Assembly (NCBI GenBank): GCA_001626765.1
Contig: LUOO01000002.1
Location: 1 to 64,000, forward strand
Length of the DNA: 64,000 nucleotides
Direction: 5' to 3'
Origin: Maritimibacter sp. REDSEA-S28_B5
GTDB lineage: Bacteria; Pseudomonadota; Alphaproteobacteria; Rhodobacterales; Rhodobacteraceae
Part shown: positions 7,989 to 16,242 of the stretch, one piece after another
Layout: each line of letters opens with the position of its first letter
Numbering within the stretch: the stretch's first letter is position 1
Notes under the pieces: model-generated
What the model saw: only the letters and a program-made list of their open reading frames with translations
Databases searched by the model: none
What the model was told of the DNA's origin: nothing
Translations under genes and position numbers: made by a program

Positions 7989-9238
7989 TGGAGGCCAAGG
8001 CCCCGATCTTTGCGACGCTCGGCTGTCGTCTGAATGCCTACGAGACCGAGGCGATGAAGGCGCTCGCGGATGCCGCCGGCGTGAATGACGCGGTCGTGGT
8101 GAACACCTGCGCCGTAACCGCAGAAGCGGTGCGCAAGGCGCGGCAGGAGATCCGCAAGCTCCGCCGCGACAACCCGAACGCCAAGCTCATCGTCACCGGC
8201 TGCGCGGCCCAGACCGAGCCCGAGACCTTTGCCGCCATGTCCGAGGTCGATCTGGTCGTGGGCAATGCCGAAAAGATGGAGCCCGCCACCTGGATGGGGC
8301 TCATGGAGCGGACCGAGAAGGTGCAGGTGGACGACATCATGTCCGTCACCGAAACCGCCGGGCATCTGATCGACGGGTTCGGGACGCGAAGCCGCGCCTA
8401 TGTGCAGGTTCAGAACGGCTGCGACCACCGCTGCACGTTTTGCATTATCCCCTATGGCCGGGGCAATTCGCGTTCGGTCCCGGCGGGGGTCGTGGTCGAT
8501 CAGATCAAGCGGCTGGTGGATCGCGGCTATAACGAGGTCGTGCTGACCGGCGTGGACCTGACGTCCTGGGGTGGCGACCTGCCCGGCTCGCCGCGTTTGG
8601 GCGATCTCGTCATGCGCATCCTGCGGCTCGTGCCGGACCTGCCCCGCCTGCGAATTTCGTCCATCGATTCCATCGAAGCCGACGACAACCTGATGCTGGC
8701 GATCGCGACCGAGCCGCGTCTCATGCCGCATCTGCACCTGAGCCTGCAACACGGCGACGACCTGATCCTCAAACGGATGAAGCGTCGCCACCTGCGCGAC
8801 GATGCGATCCGCTTCTGCGAAGACGCGCGGCGCCTGAGGCCCGGCATCACTTTCGGCGCCGACATCATCGCGGGCTTTCCGACCGAGACCGAGGCGCATT
8901 TCGAGAACTCGCTGAAGCTCGTAGGCGACTGCGACCTCACGTGGCTGCACGTCTTTCCCTATTCCGCGCGCGATGGCACCCCTGCCGCCCGCATCCCGCA
9001 GAAGGTCAACGGCACAGTCATCAAGGAACGTGCCGCTCGGCTGCGCGAGGCCGGGGACCGCGCGGTTCAGAAGCACCTCGCAGCGCAGATCGGCGTGACC
9101 CATGAAGTGCTCATGGAAAACCCCCGCATGGGTCGGACGGCGCATTTCGCCGAGGTGGTCTTTGAAGCCGACCAGCCCGAGGGCCAGATCGTGCGAGGCA
9201 CGATCACCGGCGTCGCAGGCGAACAGCTGATCGCCTGA
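7988..9238 (+). CDS. mtaB: tRNA t6A37 methylthiotransferase (MtaB)
   Basis: A 416-residue radical-SAM enzyme that converts t6A to ms2t6A at position 37 of ANN-decoding tRNAs. It starts APIFATLGCRLNAYETEAM, with conserved cysteines for the auxiliary cluster (TLGCRLN, VNTCAV, TGCAAQ), and carries the radical-SAM motif CDHRCTFC. The C-terminal part resembles a short TRAM-like domain. It is translationally coupled to dapF. The t6A it acts on is made by TsaD and TsaE, also encoded in this window. Confidence 0.93.
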   Translation: MEAKAPIFATLGCRLNAYETEAMKALADAAGVNDAVVVNTCAVTAEAVRKARQEIRKLRRDNPNAKLIVTGCAAQTEPETFAAMSEVDLVVGNAEKMEPATWMGLMERTEKVQVDDIMSVTETAGHLIDGFGTRSRAYVQVQNGCDHRCTFCIIPYGRGNSRSVPAGVVVDQIKRLVDRGYNEVVLTGVDLTSWGGDLPGSPRLGDLVMRILRLVPDLPRLRISSIDSIEADDNLMLAIATEPRLMPHLHLSLQHGDDLILKRMKRRHLRDDAIRFCEDARRLRPGITFGADIIAGFPTETEAHFENSLKLVGDCDLTWLHVFPYSARDGTPAARIPQKVNGTVIKERAARLREAGDRAVQKHLAAQIGVTHEVLMENPRMGRTAHFAEVVFEADQPEGQIVRGTITGVAGEQLIA

Positions 9239-9241
9239 ACC

Positions 9242-9865
9242 ATGCATCCCAACCGGGCTTTTCGCGGCGAGACCACCAAGCGGCACCTGACCTTTGTCCG
9301 CGACCGCGTCTTTGGCACCCTGTCGGTCAACGGGCCGGAGGGGCCGGTCATGGCGCATGTCCCGGTGCTCCTGTCCGAAGATGGCCGGGTCGCCGAGGCG
9401 CATCTCGTCCGGTCGAACCCGATGGCCCGGATGCTCGACACCCCGCTTCCCGCCGTGATCGCGGTCACCGGCCCGGACGGCTATGTCTCACCCGATTGGT
9501 ATGAAAGCGCGGGTCAGGTGCCGACATGGAACTATGTCGCGGTGCATTTGCGTGGCACCCTGACCCGGATGCCGGACGACATTTTGCGCGATCTGCTCGT
9601 GCGCCAGTCGGCGGCCTACGAGGCGCGCCTCGCGCCGAAACCTGCGTGGCTCATCGACAAGGTGGATGAGGTCGCGCTGGGCAAACTCCTGCGGGCGATC
9701 GTGCCGGTGCGGCTGGACGTGGACCGTGTCGATGGCACGTGGAAACTATCACAGAACAAGACCGAAGCCGATCGGAACGGCGCGACCGAAAGCATCAAGC
9801 AAGGTTTCGGGTCGGAACTGCCCACACTCGCGACGCTGATGCGACGTCGCGACGGTGCCAAATAG
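9242..9865 (+). CDS. PaiB-like FMN-binding protein
   Basis: A 207-residue protein of the PaiB family (annotated as FMN-binding negative transcriptional regulators, first studied in Bacillus sporulation control). Conserved parts are MAHVPVLL, HLVRSNP, a GPDGYVSPDWYES segment and VPTWNYVAVHLRG, all of the flavin-reductase-like split-barrel fold. It follows mtaB by three bases, so they are co-transcribed. A regulatory role is family inference; a flavin oxidoreductase role is equally possible. Confidence 0.85.
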   Translation: MHPNRAFRGETTKRHLTFVRDRVFGTLSVNGPEGPVMAHVPVLLSEDGRVAEAHLVRSNPMARMLDTPLPAVIAVTGPDGYVSPDWYESAGQVPTWNYVAVHLRGTLTRMPDDILRDLLVRQSAAYEARLAPKPAWLIDKVDEVALGKLLRAIVPVRLDVDRVDGTWKLSQNKTEADRNGATESIKQGFGSELPTLATLMRRRDGAK

Positions 9866-9937
9866 GCCAAAGCGCCTGACACATTAACGAAGACATGAAC
9901 GAAGGCTGTTTAACGGTCTGACTAAAAAAAACTTTTC

Positions 9938-9973
9938 GATTCCAAGATTCTAGAATTCTAGAATCCCGGAATC
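9938..9973. promoter_or_regulatory. Perfect 20-base palindrome inside a cluster of four GANTC sites
   Basis: The palindrome GATTCTAGAATTCTAGAATC occupies 9946-9965. GANTC, the CcrM methylation target, occurs at 9938, 9946, 9961 and 9969: four sites in 36 bases, far above chance in GC-rich DNA. It stands about 130 bases before the small gene at 10100. It could be an operator whose binding depends on methylation state, a GcrA/CcrM-responsive promoter element, or simply a protein-binding palindrome. Confidence 0.55.
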
Positions 9974-10099
9974 TCTTCCACCCCCGAACAGCCCCGATTG
10001 GCCGAACTCCGCCGCAAACGGATTTCCCCGGATCGAGCCATCAAATTCGTTGGACAGGACCCCCGCCGTCCCATACGCTCGAATGTGAAGGAGACTAAC

Positions 10100-10372
10100 A
10101 TGCCGCTACCGCTCGTCCCCATCGCCATCGCCGCCGTGACCTATGGGTCCGTCGCCTATACCGCTTATCGCACGGTAAGAAAGATCACGCCGGGACGCCG
10201 CTGCCAGAAGGCGGAGGACGGGCTCGACCGGCTCGACGAGGGCATGACCTATCGCCGGGAGCCCGAGCAGGCGAATGCCACCGCGCGGCTGAAGCGGACC
10301 TTCACGCTGGGCGAGAATGCCTATGAACTCGACGCCGCCGCTTTGGGCCGCGTGAGGTTTCGCAAGCTCTGA
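10100..10372 (+). CDS. Small protein of unknown function with N-terminal hydrophobic segment
   Basis: A 90-residue protein that I do not recognise. Residues 1-22 (LPLVPIAIAAVTYGSVAYTA) are hydrophobic and could be a membrane anchor; the remainder is charged (RKITPGRRCQKAEDGLDRLDEG) and ends in VRFRKL. GAAGGAG lies seven bases before the ATG, which makes the gene credible. The leader contains the GANTC-rich palindrome at 9938-9973, so expression may follow the cell cycle. Confidence 0.7.
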   Translation: MPLPLVPIAIAAVTYGSVAYTAYRTVRKITPGRRCQKAEDGLDRLDEGMTYRREPEQANATARLKRTFTLGENAYELDAAALGRVRFRKL

Positions 10373-10411
10373 CGCCTCACACCCCAGACCCACACATCCA
10401 AGGACACCCCA

Positions 10412-11017
10412 ATGATGCAGCTACTGGGCAGCCCCGCCTCGCCCTTCGTGCGCAAGGTGCTCGTCACCCTGCGTGAAACGGATCAACTCGATCAGATCGA
10501 GTTCGTCGAGGTCGCCACAACCCCGACCAAATCGGCGCCCGAGGTGACCGTCGCCCATGCGCTCAAGAAAATTCCTGCGCTCGTGCGTCCCGATGGTTGC
10601 ACGCTCTACGACAGCCGCGTGATCACGCGGTTCTTCGATGCGCGGGCCAAGGGCAACCTCTATCCCGAGCGAAATATCTGGGAGGTCCTGACGCTCGAAG
10701 CCACCGGTGACGGGATCATGGAGGCCGCCGTGCTCATGGTCTACGAGAGCCGCGTGCGCCCCGAAGACAAGCAGTTCGACGGCTGGGTCGAAGCGCAGTG
10801 GAGCAAGGTCGAGAATGCGCTCGACGCCCTGTCGAAGCTCTGGATGAGCCATCTCTACGGACCGCTCGACGCTGGCCAGATTGCCGTGGGCTGCGCGCTG
10901 GGATACCTCGACTTCCGGCACGGCGGGCGCGATTGGCGCAAGGGGCGCGACGGGCTGGCCGGCTGGTATGCCGAATTTTCCAAACGCGACGCCATGCAGG
11001 CGACATCTCCCGCATGA
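10412..11017 (+). CDS. Glutathione S-transferase family protein
   Basis: A 201-residue GST-fold protein. The N-terminal thioredoxin-like domain starts LLGSPASPFVRKVLVTLRE, with the SPFVRK glutathione site and the cis-proline loop KIPALV, then DSRVI; the helical C-terminal domain includes WKVENAL-like helices and GCALGYLDFRH. It would conjugate or reduce with glutathione. AAGGACA precedes the ATG. It stands alone between the small gene and the deacetylase gene, and substrate cannot be told. Confidence 0.85.
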   Translation: MMQLLGSPASPFVRKVLVTLRETDQLDQIEFVEVATTPTKSAPEVTVAHALKKIPALVRPDGCTLYDSRVITRFFDARAKGNLYPERNIWEVLTLEATGDGIMEAAVLMVYESRVRPEDKQFDGWVEAQWSKVENALDALSKLWMSHLYGPLDAGQIAVGCALGYLDFRHGGRDWRKGRDGLAGWYAEFSKRDAMQATSPA

Positions 11018-11075
11018 CCTCGGCTCTCCGGACGGCTTTCTTGCGAAGCCGTCCCTTTCCGCCTAGCGTCCCGGT

Positions 11076-12011
11076 ATGACGACTGCGCTCTATTTCCACG
11101 ACGATTGCCTCGAGCATGTGAACCCGCCCGGCCACCCGGAACAGGTCGCACGGCTGATCCATATCCGCGACGCGCTCGCCGCGCCGATGTTCGACGCACT
11201 CGACCGGCGCGAGGCGCCGCTCTGCGCGGACGAGATGATCCTGCTTGGCCATCCGGCGAGCCACCTCGCCGCCATCAGCGTCGCCGCGCCTGACAGCGGG
11301 TTTCGCCAGATCGACCCCGACACCGGCATGTCGCCCGGATCACTGACCGCCGCGCGACGCGCGGTCGGGGCCAATGTGGCTGCCGTCGACGCGGTGCTCG
11401 CAGGCGAGGTCTCCAATGCCTTTGTCGCCTGCCGACCGCCCGGGCACCACGCGGAAAAAAGCCGCGCGATGGGGTTCTGCCTGTTCTCGAACGTCGCTCT
11501 CGCCGCGCTTCATTCGATCCGCAATCACGGGCTGTCCCGCGTTGCCGTGCTCGATTTCGATGTCCACCACGGCAACGGCACGCAGGACGTGCTCTGGGAC
11601 GTGCCCGAGGTGCGTTTCGTCTCGTCACACCAAATGCCGCTTTATCCCGGCACCGGCGCTCCGCAGGAACGCGGCGCCCATGGTCAGATCATGAACGTCC
11701 CGCTCGGCCCGGGAACCGGGGGCGAGGATATGCGCCTCGTCTGGGGCAACCGCGTCACCCCCTGGATCGAAGATTGGGAACCGGAGCTGATCCTCGTCTC
11801 GGCCGGTTTTGACGCCCACCAAGACGACCCCCTCGCCAACCTCAACTGGACGACCGAGGATTTCCGTTGGCTCACCCGCCAACTCTGCGATCTTGCCGCC
11901 CGAACCTGCGGCGGGCGCCTGGTCTCGACACTCGAGGGTGGATATGATTTGGACGCGCTGGCAGACAGCGCCGCCGCCCATGTGCAAGTATTGATGGAGC
12001 AGGGATCATGA
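11076..12011 (+). CDS. Histone deacetylase family protein (AcuC/acetylpolyamine amidohydrolase type)
   Basis: A 311-residue zinc hydrolase of the arginase/deacetylase fold. CRPPGHHAE supplies the catalytic histidine pair, DFDVHHGNGT the zinc ligands, and SAGFDAHQDDPL the third ligand. Substrates in the family include acetyl-lysine and acetylpolyamines. No ribosome-binding site is visible before the ATG, so start or leaderless translation is uncertain. The stop overlaps xseB (ATGA); the order deacetylase, xseB, ispA, dxs is a conserved block in this bacterial order. Confidence 0.88.
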   Translation: MTTALYFHDDCLEHVNPPGHPEQVARLIHIRDALAAPMFDALDRREAPLCADEMILLGHPASHLAAISVAAPDSGFRQIDPDTGMSPGSLTAARRAVGANVAAVDAVLAGEVSNAFVACRPPGHHAEKSRAMGFCLFSNVALAALHSIRNHGLSRVAVLDFDVHHGNGTQDVLWDVPEVRFVSSHQMPLYPGTGAPQERGAHGQIMNVPLGPGTGGEDMRLVWGNRVTPWIEDWEPELILVSAGFDAHQDDPLANLNWTTEDFRWLTRQLCDLAARTCGGRLVSTLEGGYDLDALADSAAAHVQVLMEQGS

Positions 12012-12250
12012 CGGAAAAACCGGTCGAGGAAATGAGCTTCGAGGAAGCCATGCGCGAGCTTGAGACGGTCGTGAGCCAGCTTGAACGCGGCGACGTTGCG
12101 CTCGAGGATTCGATCCGGCTCTACGAACGCGGCGCGGCGCTCAAGGCGCGTTGCGAGGTGAAACTCAAGGAAGCCGAGGAAAAGGTCGCGTCGATCACGC
12201 TCGACCGCGACGGCACCCCCACCGGCACGGCACCTGTCGGGGATCTCTGA
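12008..12250 (+). CDS. xseB: Exodeoxyribonuclease VII small subunit
   Basis: An 80-residue two-helix protein with the family core SFEEAMRELETVVSQLERGD, then LEDSIRLYERGAAL. It forms the small subunit of exonuclease VII, which degrades single-stranded DNA with the XseA subunit (not in the window). It overlaps the deacetylase stop by four bases and its own stop overlaps the ispA start (TGATG), so the three are coupled. Confidence 0.93.
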   Translation: MTEKPVEEMSFEEAMRELETVVSQLERGDVALEDSIRLYERGAALKARCEVKLKEAEEKVASITLDRDGTPTGTAPVGDL

Positions 12251-13110
12251 TGTTCTCGGACACGCTCGACGCGGCCAACCGTATTGCCCGCGCGTGCCTT
12301 GAAGAAAACCTTCCCAAACAGGGGCTTATGGCGGAACCCATGGCCTATGCCGTGCAGGGGGGCAAGGGTCTGCGCGGGTTCCTCGTGATCGAGGGTGCGC
12401 GGCTCTTCGGTATTCCCGACACGGCGAGCCGCTATCCCGCCGCCGCGATCGAAGCGATGCACGCTTTCTCGCTCGTCCATGACGACCTTCCCTGCATGGA
12501 CGACGACGACCTGCGCCGGGGCCAGCCCACCGTCCACGTGAAATGGGACGAGGCGATGGCGGTGCTCGTCGGCGATGCGCTCCAGTCTCTCGCGTTTGAA
12601 CTCGTGGCAAACCCTGCGACCGGACCCGGCGAGGTGCGCGCCGGGCTGGTCGCGACCCTCGCGCGTGGGGCGGGTGGCCTGGGCATGTCCCTGGGCCAGG
12701 CGCTGGACATCGCGGCCAAGAACGCGACGGCCCCGGCGACGCTCGAGGACATCACGACGCTCCAGGCGGGCAAGACCGGCGCGCTCTTCGAATGGTCGGC
12801 CAAGGCGGGGGCGCTCATGGCGCAAGAGGACCCCGAGCCGCTTCGCAGCTATGGCGCAGCCCTTGGACTTGCGTTCCAGATCGCCGACGACATCCTGGAT
12901 ATCGAGGGCGATCCCGAAAAGGTCGGAAAGGCGGTTCAGAAGGATGACGGCGCGGGCAAGACGACCTTTGTGAACCTTCTCGGCCTCGACGGGGCGAAAT
13001 CCCGCGCGAACACGCTGGTAGAGGCTGCCTGCGACGCGTTGATCCCCTATGGTCGCAAGGCCGACAACTTGCGCGAAGCCGCCCGTTTCTCTATCTCGCG
13101 CGACAACTGA
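12250..13110 (+). CDS. ispA: Farnesyl/geranyl diphosphate synthase (short-chain polyprenyl synthase)
   Basis: A 286-residue trans-prenyltransferase. The first aspartate-rich motif is [15 protein letters not shown] and the second is DDILDIEGD; both bind magnesium-diphosphate. It condenses isopentenyl diphosphate onto allylic primers to make farnesyl diphosphate for quinones and cell-wall lipid carriers. The ATG at 12250 is coupled to xseB; upstream in-frame codons do not match the family. dxs, the entry enzyme of the pathway, follows 16 bases later. Confidence 0.93.
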   Translation: MFSDTLDAANRIARACLEENLPKQGLMAEPMAYAVQGGKGLRGFLVIEGARLFGIPDTASRYPAAAIEAMHAFSLVHDDLPCMDDDDLRRGQPTVHVKWDEAMAVLVGDALQSLAFELVANPATGPGEVRAGLVATLARGAGGLGMSLGQALDIAAKNATAPATLEDITTLQAGKTGALFEWSAKAGALMAQEDPEPLRSYGAALGLAFQIADDILDIEGDPEKVGKAVQKDDGAGKTTFVNLLGLDGAKSRANTLVEAACDALIPYGRKADNLREAARFSISRDN

Positions 13111-13126
13111 CAACCCGAGGCTCCCT

Positions 13127-15055
13127 ATGGCCGATAAACCCGCAACACCCCTGTTGGACCGCATCACGTCCCCCGCCGACCTGCGCGGGATGTCGAACGC
13201 CGACCTGCGGCGCCTGGCCGACGAACTCAGGGCCGAGACGATTTATTCCGTCTCGCGGACCGGCGGCCATTTCGGTGCGGGTCTGGGCGTGGTCGAATTG
13301 ACGGTCGCGCTTCACGCCGTGTTCGACACGCCGCGCGACAAGATCGTCTGGGACGTGTCGCACCAATGCTACCCGCACAAGATCCTGACCGGGCGGCGCG
13401 ACCGCATGGGCACGATCCGGCAAAAGGACGGACTGTCGGGCTTTACCAAGCGGACCGAAAGCCCCTACGACCCTTTCGGCGCTGCCCATAGCTCGACCTC
13501 GATCTCCGCCGCGCTGGGTTTCGCCGTGGCGCGCGATCTGGGCGGGCAGACCGAGCACGGACTGGGTGATGCCATCGCGGTCATCGGCGACGGGGCGATG
13601 ACCGGCGGCATGGCCTTCGAGGCGATGAACAACGCGGGCCACCTGAAAAAACGTCTCTTCGTCGTGCTCAACGACAACGAGATGTCCATCGCACCGCCCA
13701 CCGGCGCGCTGTCGACCTACCTCTCGAGGCTCTACGCCGGCGAGCCGTTCCAGGAACTGCGCGCCGCCGCCAAGGGGGCGGTGAGCCTGCTTCCCCCGCC
13801 GTTCCAGGAAGGCGCTCGTCGGGCCAAGGAGATGCTCAAGGGCATGACCGTGGGCGGCACGCTCTTCGAGGAACTGGGGTTCTCCTACGTCGGTCCCATA
13901 GACGGTCACGACATGGAAAGCCTGCTCTCCGTGCTGCGCACAGTCCACGACCGCGCCACCGGCCCCGTCCTGATCCATGCGATCACGAAAAAGGGCAAGG
14001 GCTACAAGCCTGCCGAAGCCGCCCCGGACAAGGGCCATGCACGCGCGAAATTCGACGTGGCGACCGGCGAGCAGACGAAAGCCAAATCGAACGCACCCTC
14101 TTATACCGAGGTCTTCGGTCGCACGCTGTCGAAGATGGCCGAAACCGACAGCCGGATCGTCGCGGTGACCGCCGCGATGCCGGATGGCACCGGGCTCGAC
14201 ATCGTCGGCGAACGTCACCCGAACCGGGTCTTCGATGTGGGGATCGCGGAGCAACATGGCGTGACATTCTGCGCGGCCCTCGCCGCGGGCGGGATGCGCC
14301 CCTTTTGCGCGATCTATTCGACGTTCCTGCAACGGGGCTACGATCAGGTCGTGCACGACGTGGCGATCCAGCGCCTGCCCGTGCGCTTCATGATCGACCG
14401 GGCCGGACTGGTCGGGGCCGACGGGGCGACCCATGCGGGCAGCTTCGACATCGCGTATCTGTCCAACCTCCCGGATTTCGTGGTCATGGCGCCCTCGGAT
14501 GAGGCCGAACTGGTCAACATGCTGGAAACCGCGCGGCTTATCGACGACCGCCCCTCTGCCTTGCGCTATCCGCGCGGGGCCGGGCGTGGCGCCGACCTGC
14601 CGGAAACGCCGAAGCCCGTCGAGATCGGCAAGGGCCGGATCGTGGCCGAAGGCAGCCGCGTCGCGCTTCTCGTCCTCGGTCCGCGGATCAGCGAGGCGGA
14701 GCGCGCCGCCAGCCTGCTGGCCGCAAAGGGCATCACGCCCACCATCGCGGACGCGCGTTTCGCCAAACCGCTCGACCACGAGATGATCCTCGGCCTCGCC
14801 CGCGACCACGAGGTGCTCATCACCATAGAAGAGGGCGCGATCGGCGGTTTCGGCAGCCATGTCGCGAACCTCCTGGCCGAGAACGGGATGTTCGACACGG
14901 GGCTGCGCTACCGCTCCATGTTCCTGCCCGACACCTTCATCGACCAAGCGACGCCCGAGCAGATGTATGAGACCGCCGGGCTGATGGCCGAAGACATCGT
15001 GGACAAGGTCCAGACTGCGCTGGGCGTGGCTTCGCTGGACGCGAAACGCGCCTGA
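13127..15055 (+). CDS. dxs: 1-deoxy-D-xylulose-5-phosphate synthase
   Basis: A 642-residue thiamine-diphosphate enzyme that makes DXP from pyruvate and glyceraldehyde 3-phosphate, the first step of the MEP isoprenoid route. The N-terminal region has [16 protein letters not shown] and the thiamine motif [18 protein letters not shown]; the central part has [16 protein letters not shown] and [15 protein letters not shown]; the C-terminal transketolase domain closes it. ATG 13127 matches the family start. A small hairpin follows the stop. It works with ispA just upstream. Confidence 0.95.
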   Translation: MADKPATPLLDRITSPADLRGMSNADLRRLADELRAETIYSVSRTGGHFGAGLGVVELTVALHAVFDTPRDKIVWDVSHQCYPHKILTGRRDRMGTIRQKDGLSGFTKRTESPYDPFGAAHSSTSISAALGFAVARDLGGQTEHGLGDAIAVIGDGAMTGGMAFEAMNNAGHLKKRLFVVLNDNEMSIAPPTGALSTYLSRLYAGEPFQELRAAAKGAVSLLPPPFQEGARRAKEMLKGMTVGGTLFEELGFSYVGPIDGHDMESLLSVLRTVHDRATGPVLIHAITKKGKGYKPAEAAPDKGHARAKFDVATGEQTKAKSNAPSYTEVFGRTLSKMAETDSRIVAVTAAMPDGTGLDIVGERHPNRVFDVGIAEQHGVTFCAALAAGGMRPFCAIYSTFLQRGYDQVVHDVAIQRLPVRFMIDRAGLVGADGATHAGSFDIAYLSNLPDFVVMAPSDEAELVNMLETARLIDDRPSALRYPRGAGRGADLPETPKPVEIGKGRIVAEGSRVALLVLGPRISEAERAASLLAAKGITPTIADARFAKPLDHEMILGLARDHEVLITIEEGAIGGFGSHVANLLAENGMFDTGLRYRSMFLPDTFIDQATPEQMYETAGLMAEDIVDKVQTALGVASLDAKRA

Positions 15056-15182
15056 TCGCGCCAAAGGCGCGTTCAAAGGACAACAGAGTTGCACAAAAGC
15101 CACCTGCGACAGTCGCAAGGGTTTACAGTCCCCAGATCACCTGAAGAATAAGGCCAAAGACCCTGAAAAGGAGCTACTGGCC

Positions 15183-15368
15183 ATGAAGAAAATCCTCCTT
15201 GGAACCGCCTTTGCCCTGCTCGCCTCCTCCGCCTTCGCGGGTGCCTTGGTCGAGCCGATCGTCGAGCCGGAGTTGATCATCGAACAGACCGCGGCGTCGT
15301 CCTTCGATCACGGGATCATCGTCCCGATCTATTTCCTGCTATTCCTCGGGATCGCGGTTCTACTCTGA
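15183..15368 (+). CDS. Tiny secreted/membrane protein, paralogue of 55377-55583
   Basis: A 61-residue protein of unknown function: signal peptide (MKKILLGTAFALLASSAFAG), then EPIVEPELIIEQ, a short Ser/Ala linker, then a hydrophobic end GIIVPIYFLLFLGIAVLL. AAGGAG precedes the ATG. The product at 55377-55583 has the same layout and shares PIVEPE-I-EQ, the serine run and GIIVP. It looks like a small inner-membrane or envelope peptide of a lineage-specific family. Its end overlaps the convergent gene by nine bases. Confidence 0.7.
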   Translation: MKKILLGTAFALLASSAFAGALVEPIVEPELIIEQTAASSFDHGIIVPIYFLLFLGIAVLL

Positions 15369-16232
15369 ACTGCCTTCCGCTGTGAGAAGCGCCGCCAGAC
15401 CTTCGCGGTAGGTCGGATACAGCAGACGCACGCCCAGCTCGGACTTGATGCGGTCGTTCCGCACCCGTTTCGATTCGGCATAGAAGCTACGCGCCATTGG
15501 CGTCATTTCGGCCGTCGCAAAGTCCTCGGCCGGTGGCAGAGGCAGACCCAGAAGCTCCGCCGCATGGGCGATCACGTCCTCTGGCGGCGCGGCGAGGTCG
15601 TCGCAGACATTGTAGATCCGACCGGGGCGCGGCGCCGCGATGGACGCGGCCAGCACCTGCGCGATGTCCTCCACATGGGTGCGCGAAAACACCTGGTTCG
15701 GCTTCACGATTCGCCGCGCCGTGCCGTTCCTGACCTTGGCAAAGGGACCGCGCCCGGGACCGTAGATCCCAGCAAGCCGAAAGATGTGCAGGGGAAGCGT
15801 GTGCTCCTTGGCCAGATGCCACCATTCGCCCTCGGCTTGAACCCGCTGCTTGCCGCGTTTCGTCGTAGGGGTCAGTCCGGTCTCTTCATCGACCCAGCCG
15901 CCGTCATGGTCACCGTAGACGCCGGTGGTGGACAGATAACCGATCCATCGGAAATTCCCGGCGTTCTCCGCGATGGTGTCACGCCATTCGGCGAGCACGG
16001 GGTCGCCATCCTCGCCGGGCGCGGCTGAGGTCAGCAGGAAATTCGCCTCTTCGATGTAGGGCGTCATGTCGGTGCCGGGCCAGATCACCGGCTCGATCCC
16101 TTGGGCGGCAAGCGCGTCGGCCTTGTCCGCCGAACGCGTGGTGCCAATGATGCGCCAGCCCTCGGGCAGAAGGCGGCGGGACAGGGCTTGGGCCGAATAG
16201 CCGTGACCGAAGGAAAGGAGAACACGTCGCAT
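15360..16232 (-). CDS. NAD(P)-dependent sugar-epimerase-like protein (extended SDR)
   Basis: A 290-residue protein with a Rossmann start RRVLLSFGHGYSAQALSRRL, an atypical nucleotide-binding loop (GHGYSA rather than GxxGxxG). It continues with STTGVYGD, a DEETGLTPTTKRGKQR segment, and FRLAGIYGPGR, the pattern of YeeZ/NAD-epimerase proteins. The exact reaction is unknown. The ATG at 16232 is four codons... in fact three residues inside the longest frame and is preceded by AAGGAAAGG on the other strand only, so its ribosome site is weak. It is next to the ABC-F gene in the same direction. Confidence 0.75.
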   Translation of the reverse strand: MRRVLLSFGHGYSAQALSRRLLPEGWRIIGTTRSADKADALAAQGIEPVIWPGTDMTPYIEEANFLLTSAAPGEDGDPVLAEWRDTIAENAGNFRWIGYLSTTGVYGDHDGGWVDEETGLTPTTKRGKQRVQAEGEWWHLAKEHTLPLHIFRLAGIYGPGRGPFAKVRNGTARRIVKPNQVFSRTHVEDIAQVLAASIAAPRPGRIYNVCDDLAAPPEDVIAHAAELLGLPLPPAEDFATAEMTPMARSFYAESKRVRNDRIKSELGVRLLYPTYREGLAALLTAEGSSE

Positions 16233-16242
16233 GGGGCGCACC

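Noticed and set aside
7409-9403. A 664-codon open frame opposite dapF and mtaB
   Set aside because: Same reason: shadow of two conserved genes with no own motifs or ribosome site.
13091-15118. A 675-codon open frame opposite dxs
   Set aside because: It is the complement of a well-conserved gene; long open frames on the reverse strand are common in GC-rich DNA, and its translation shows no family features.
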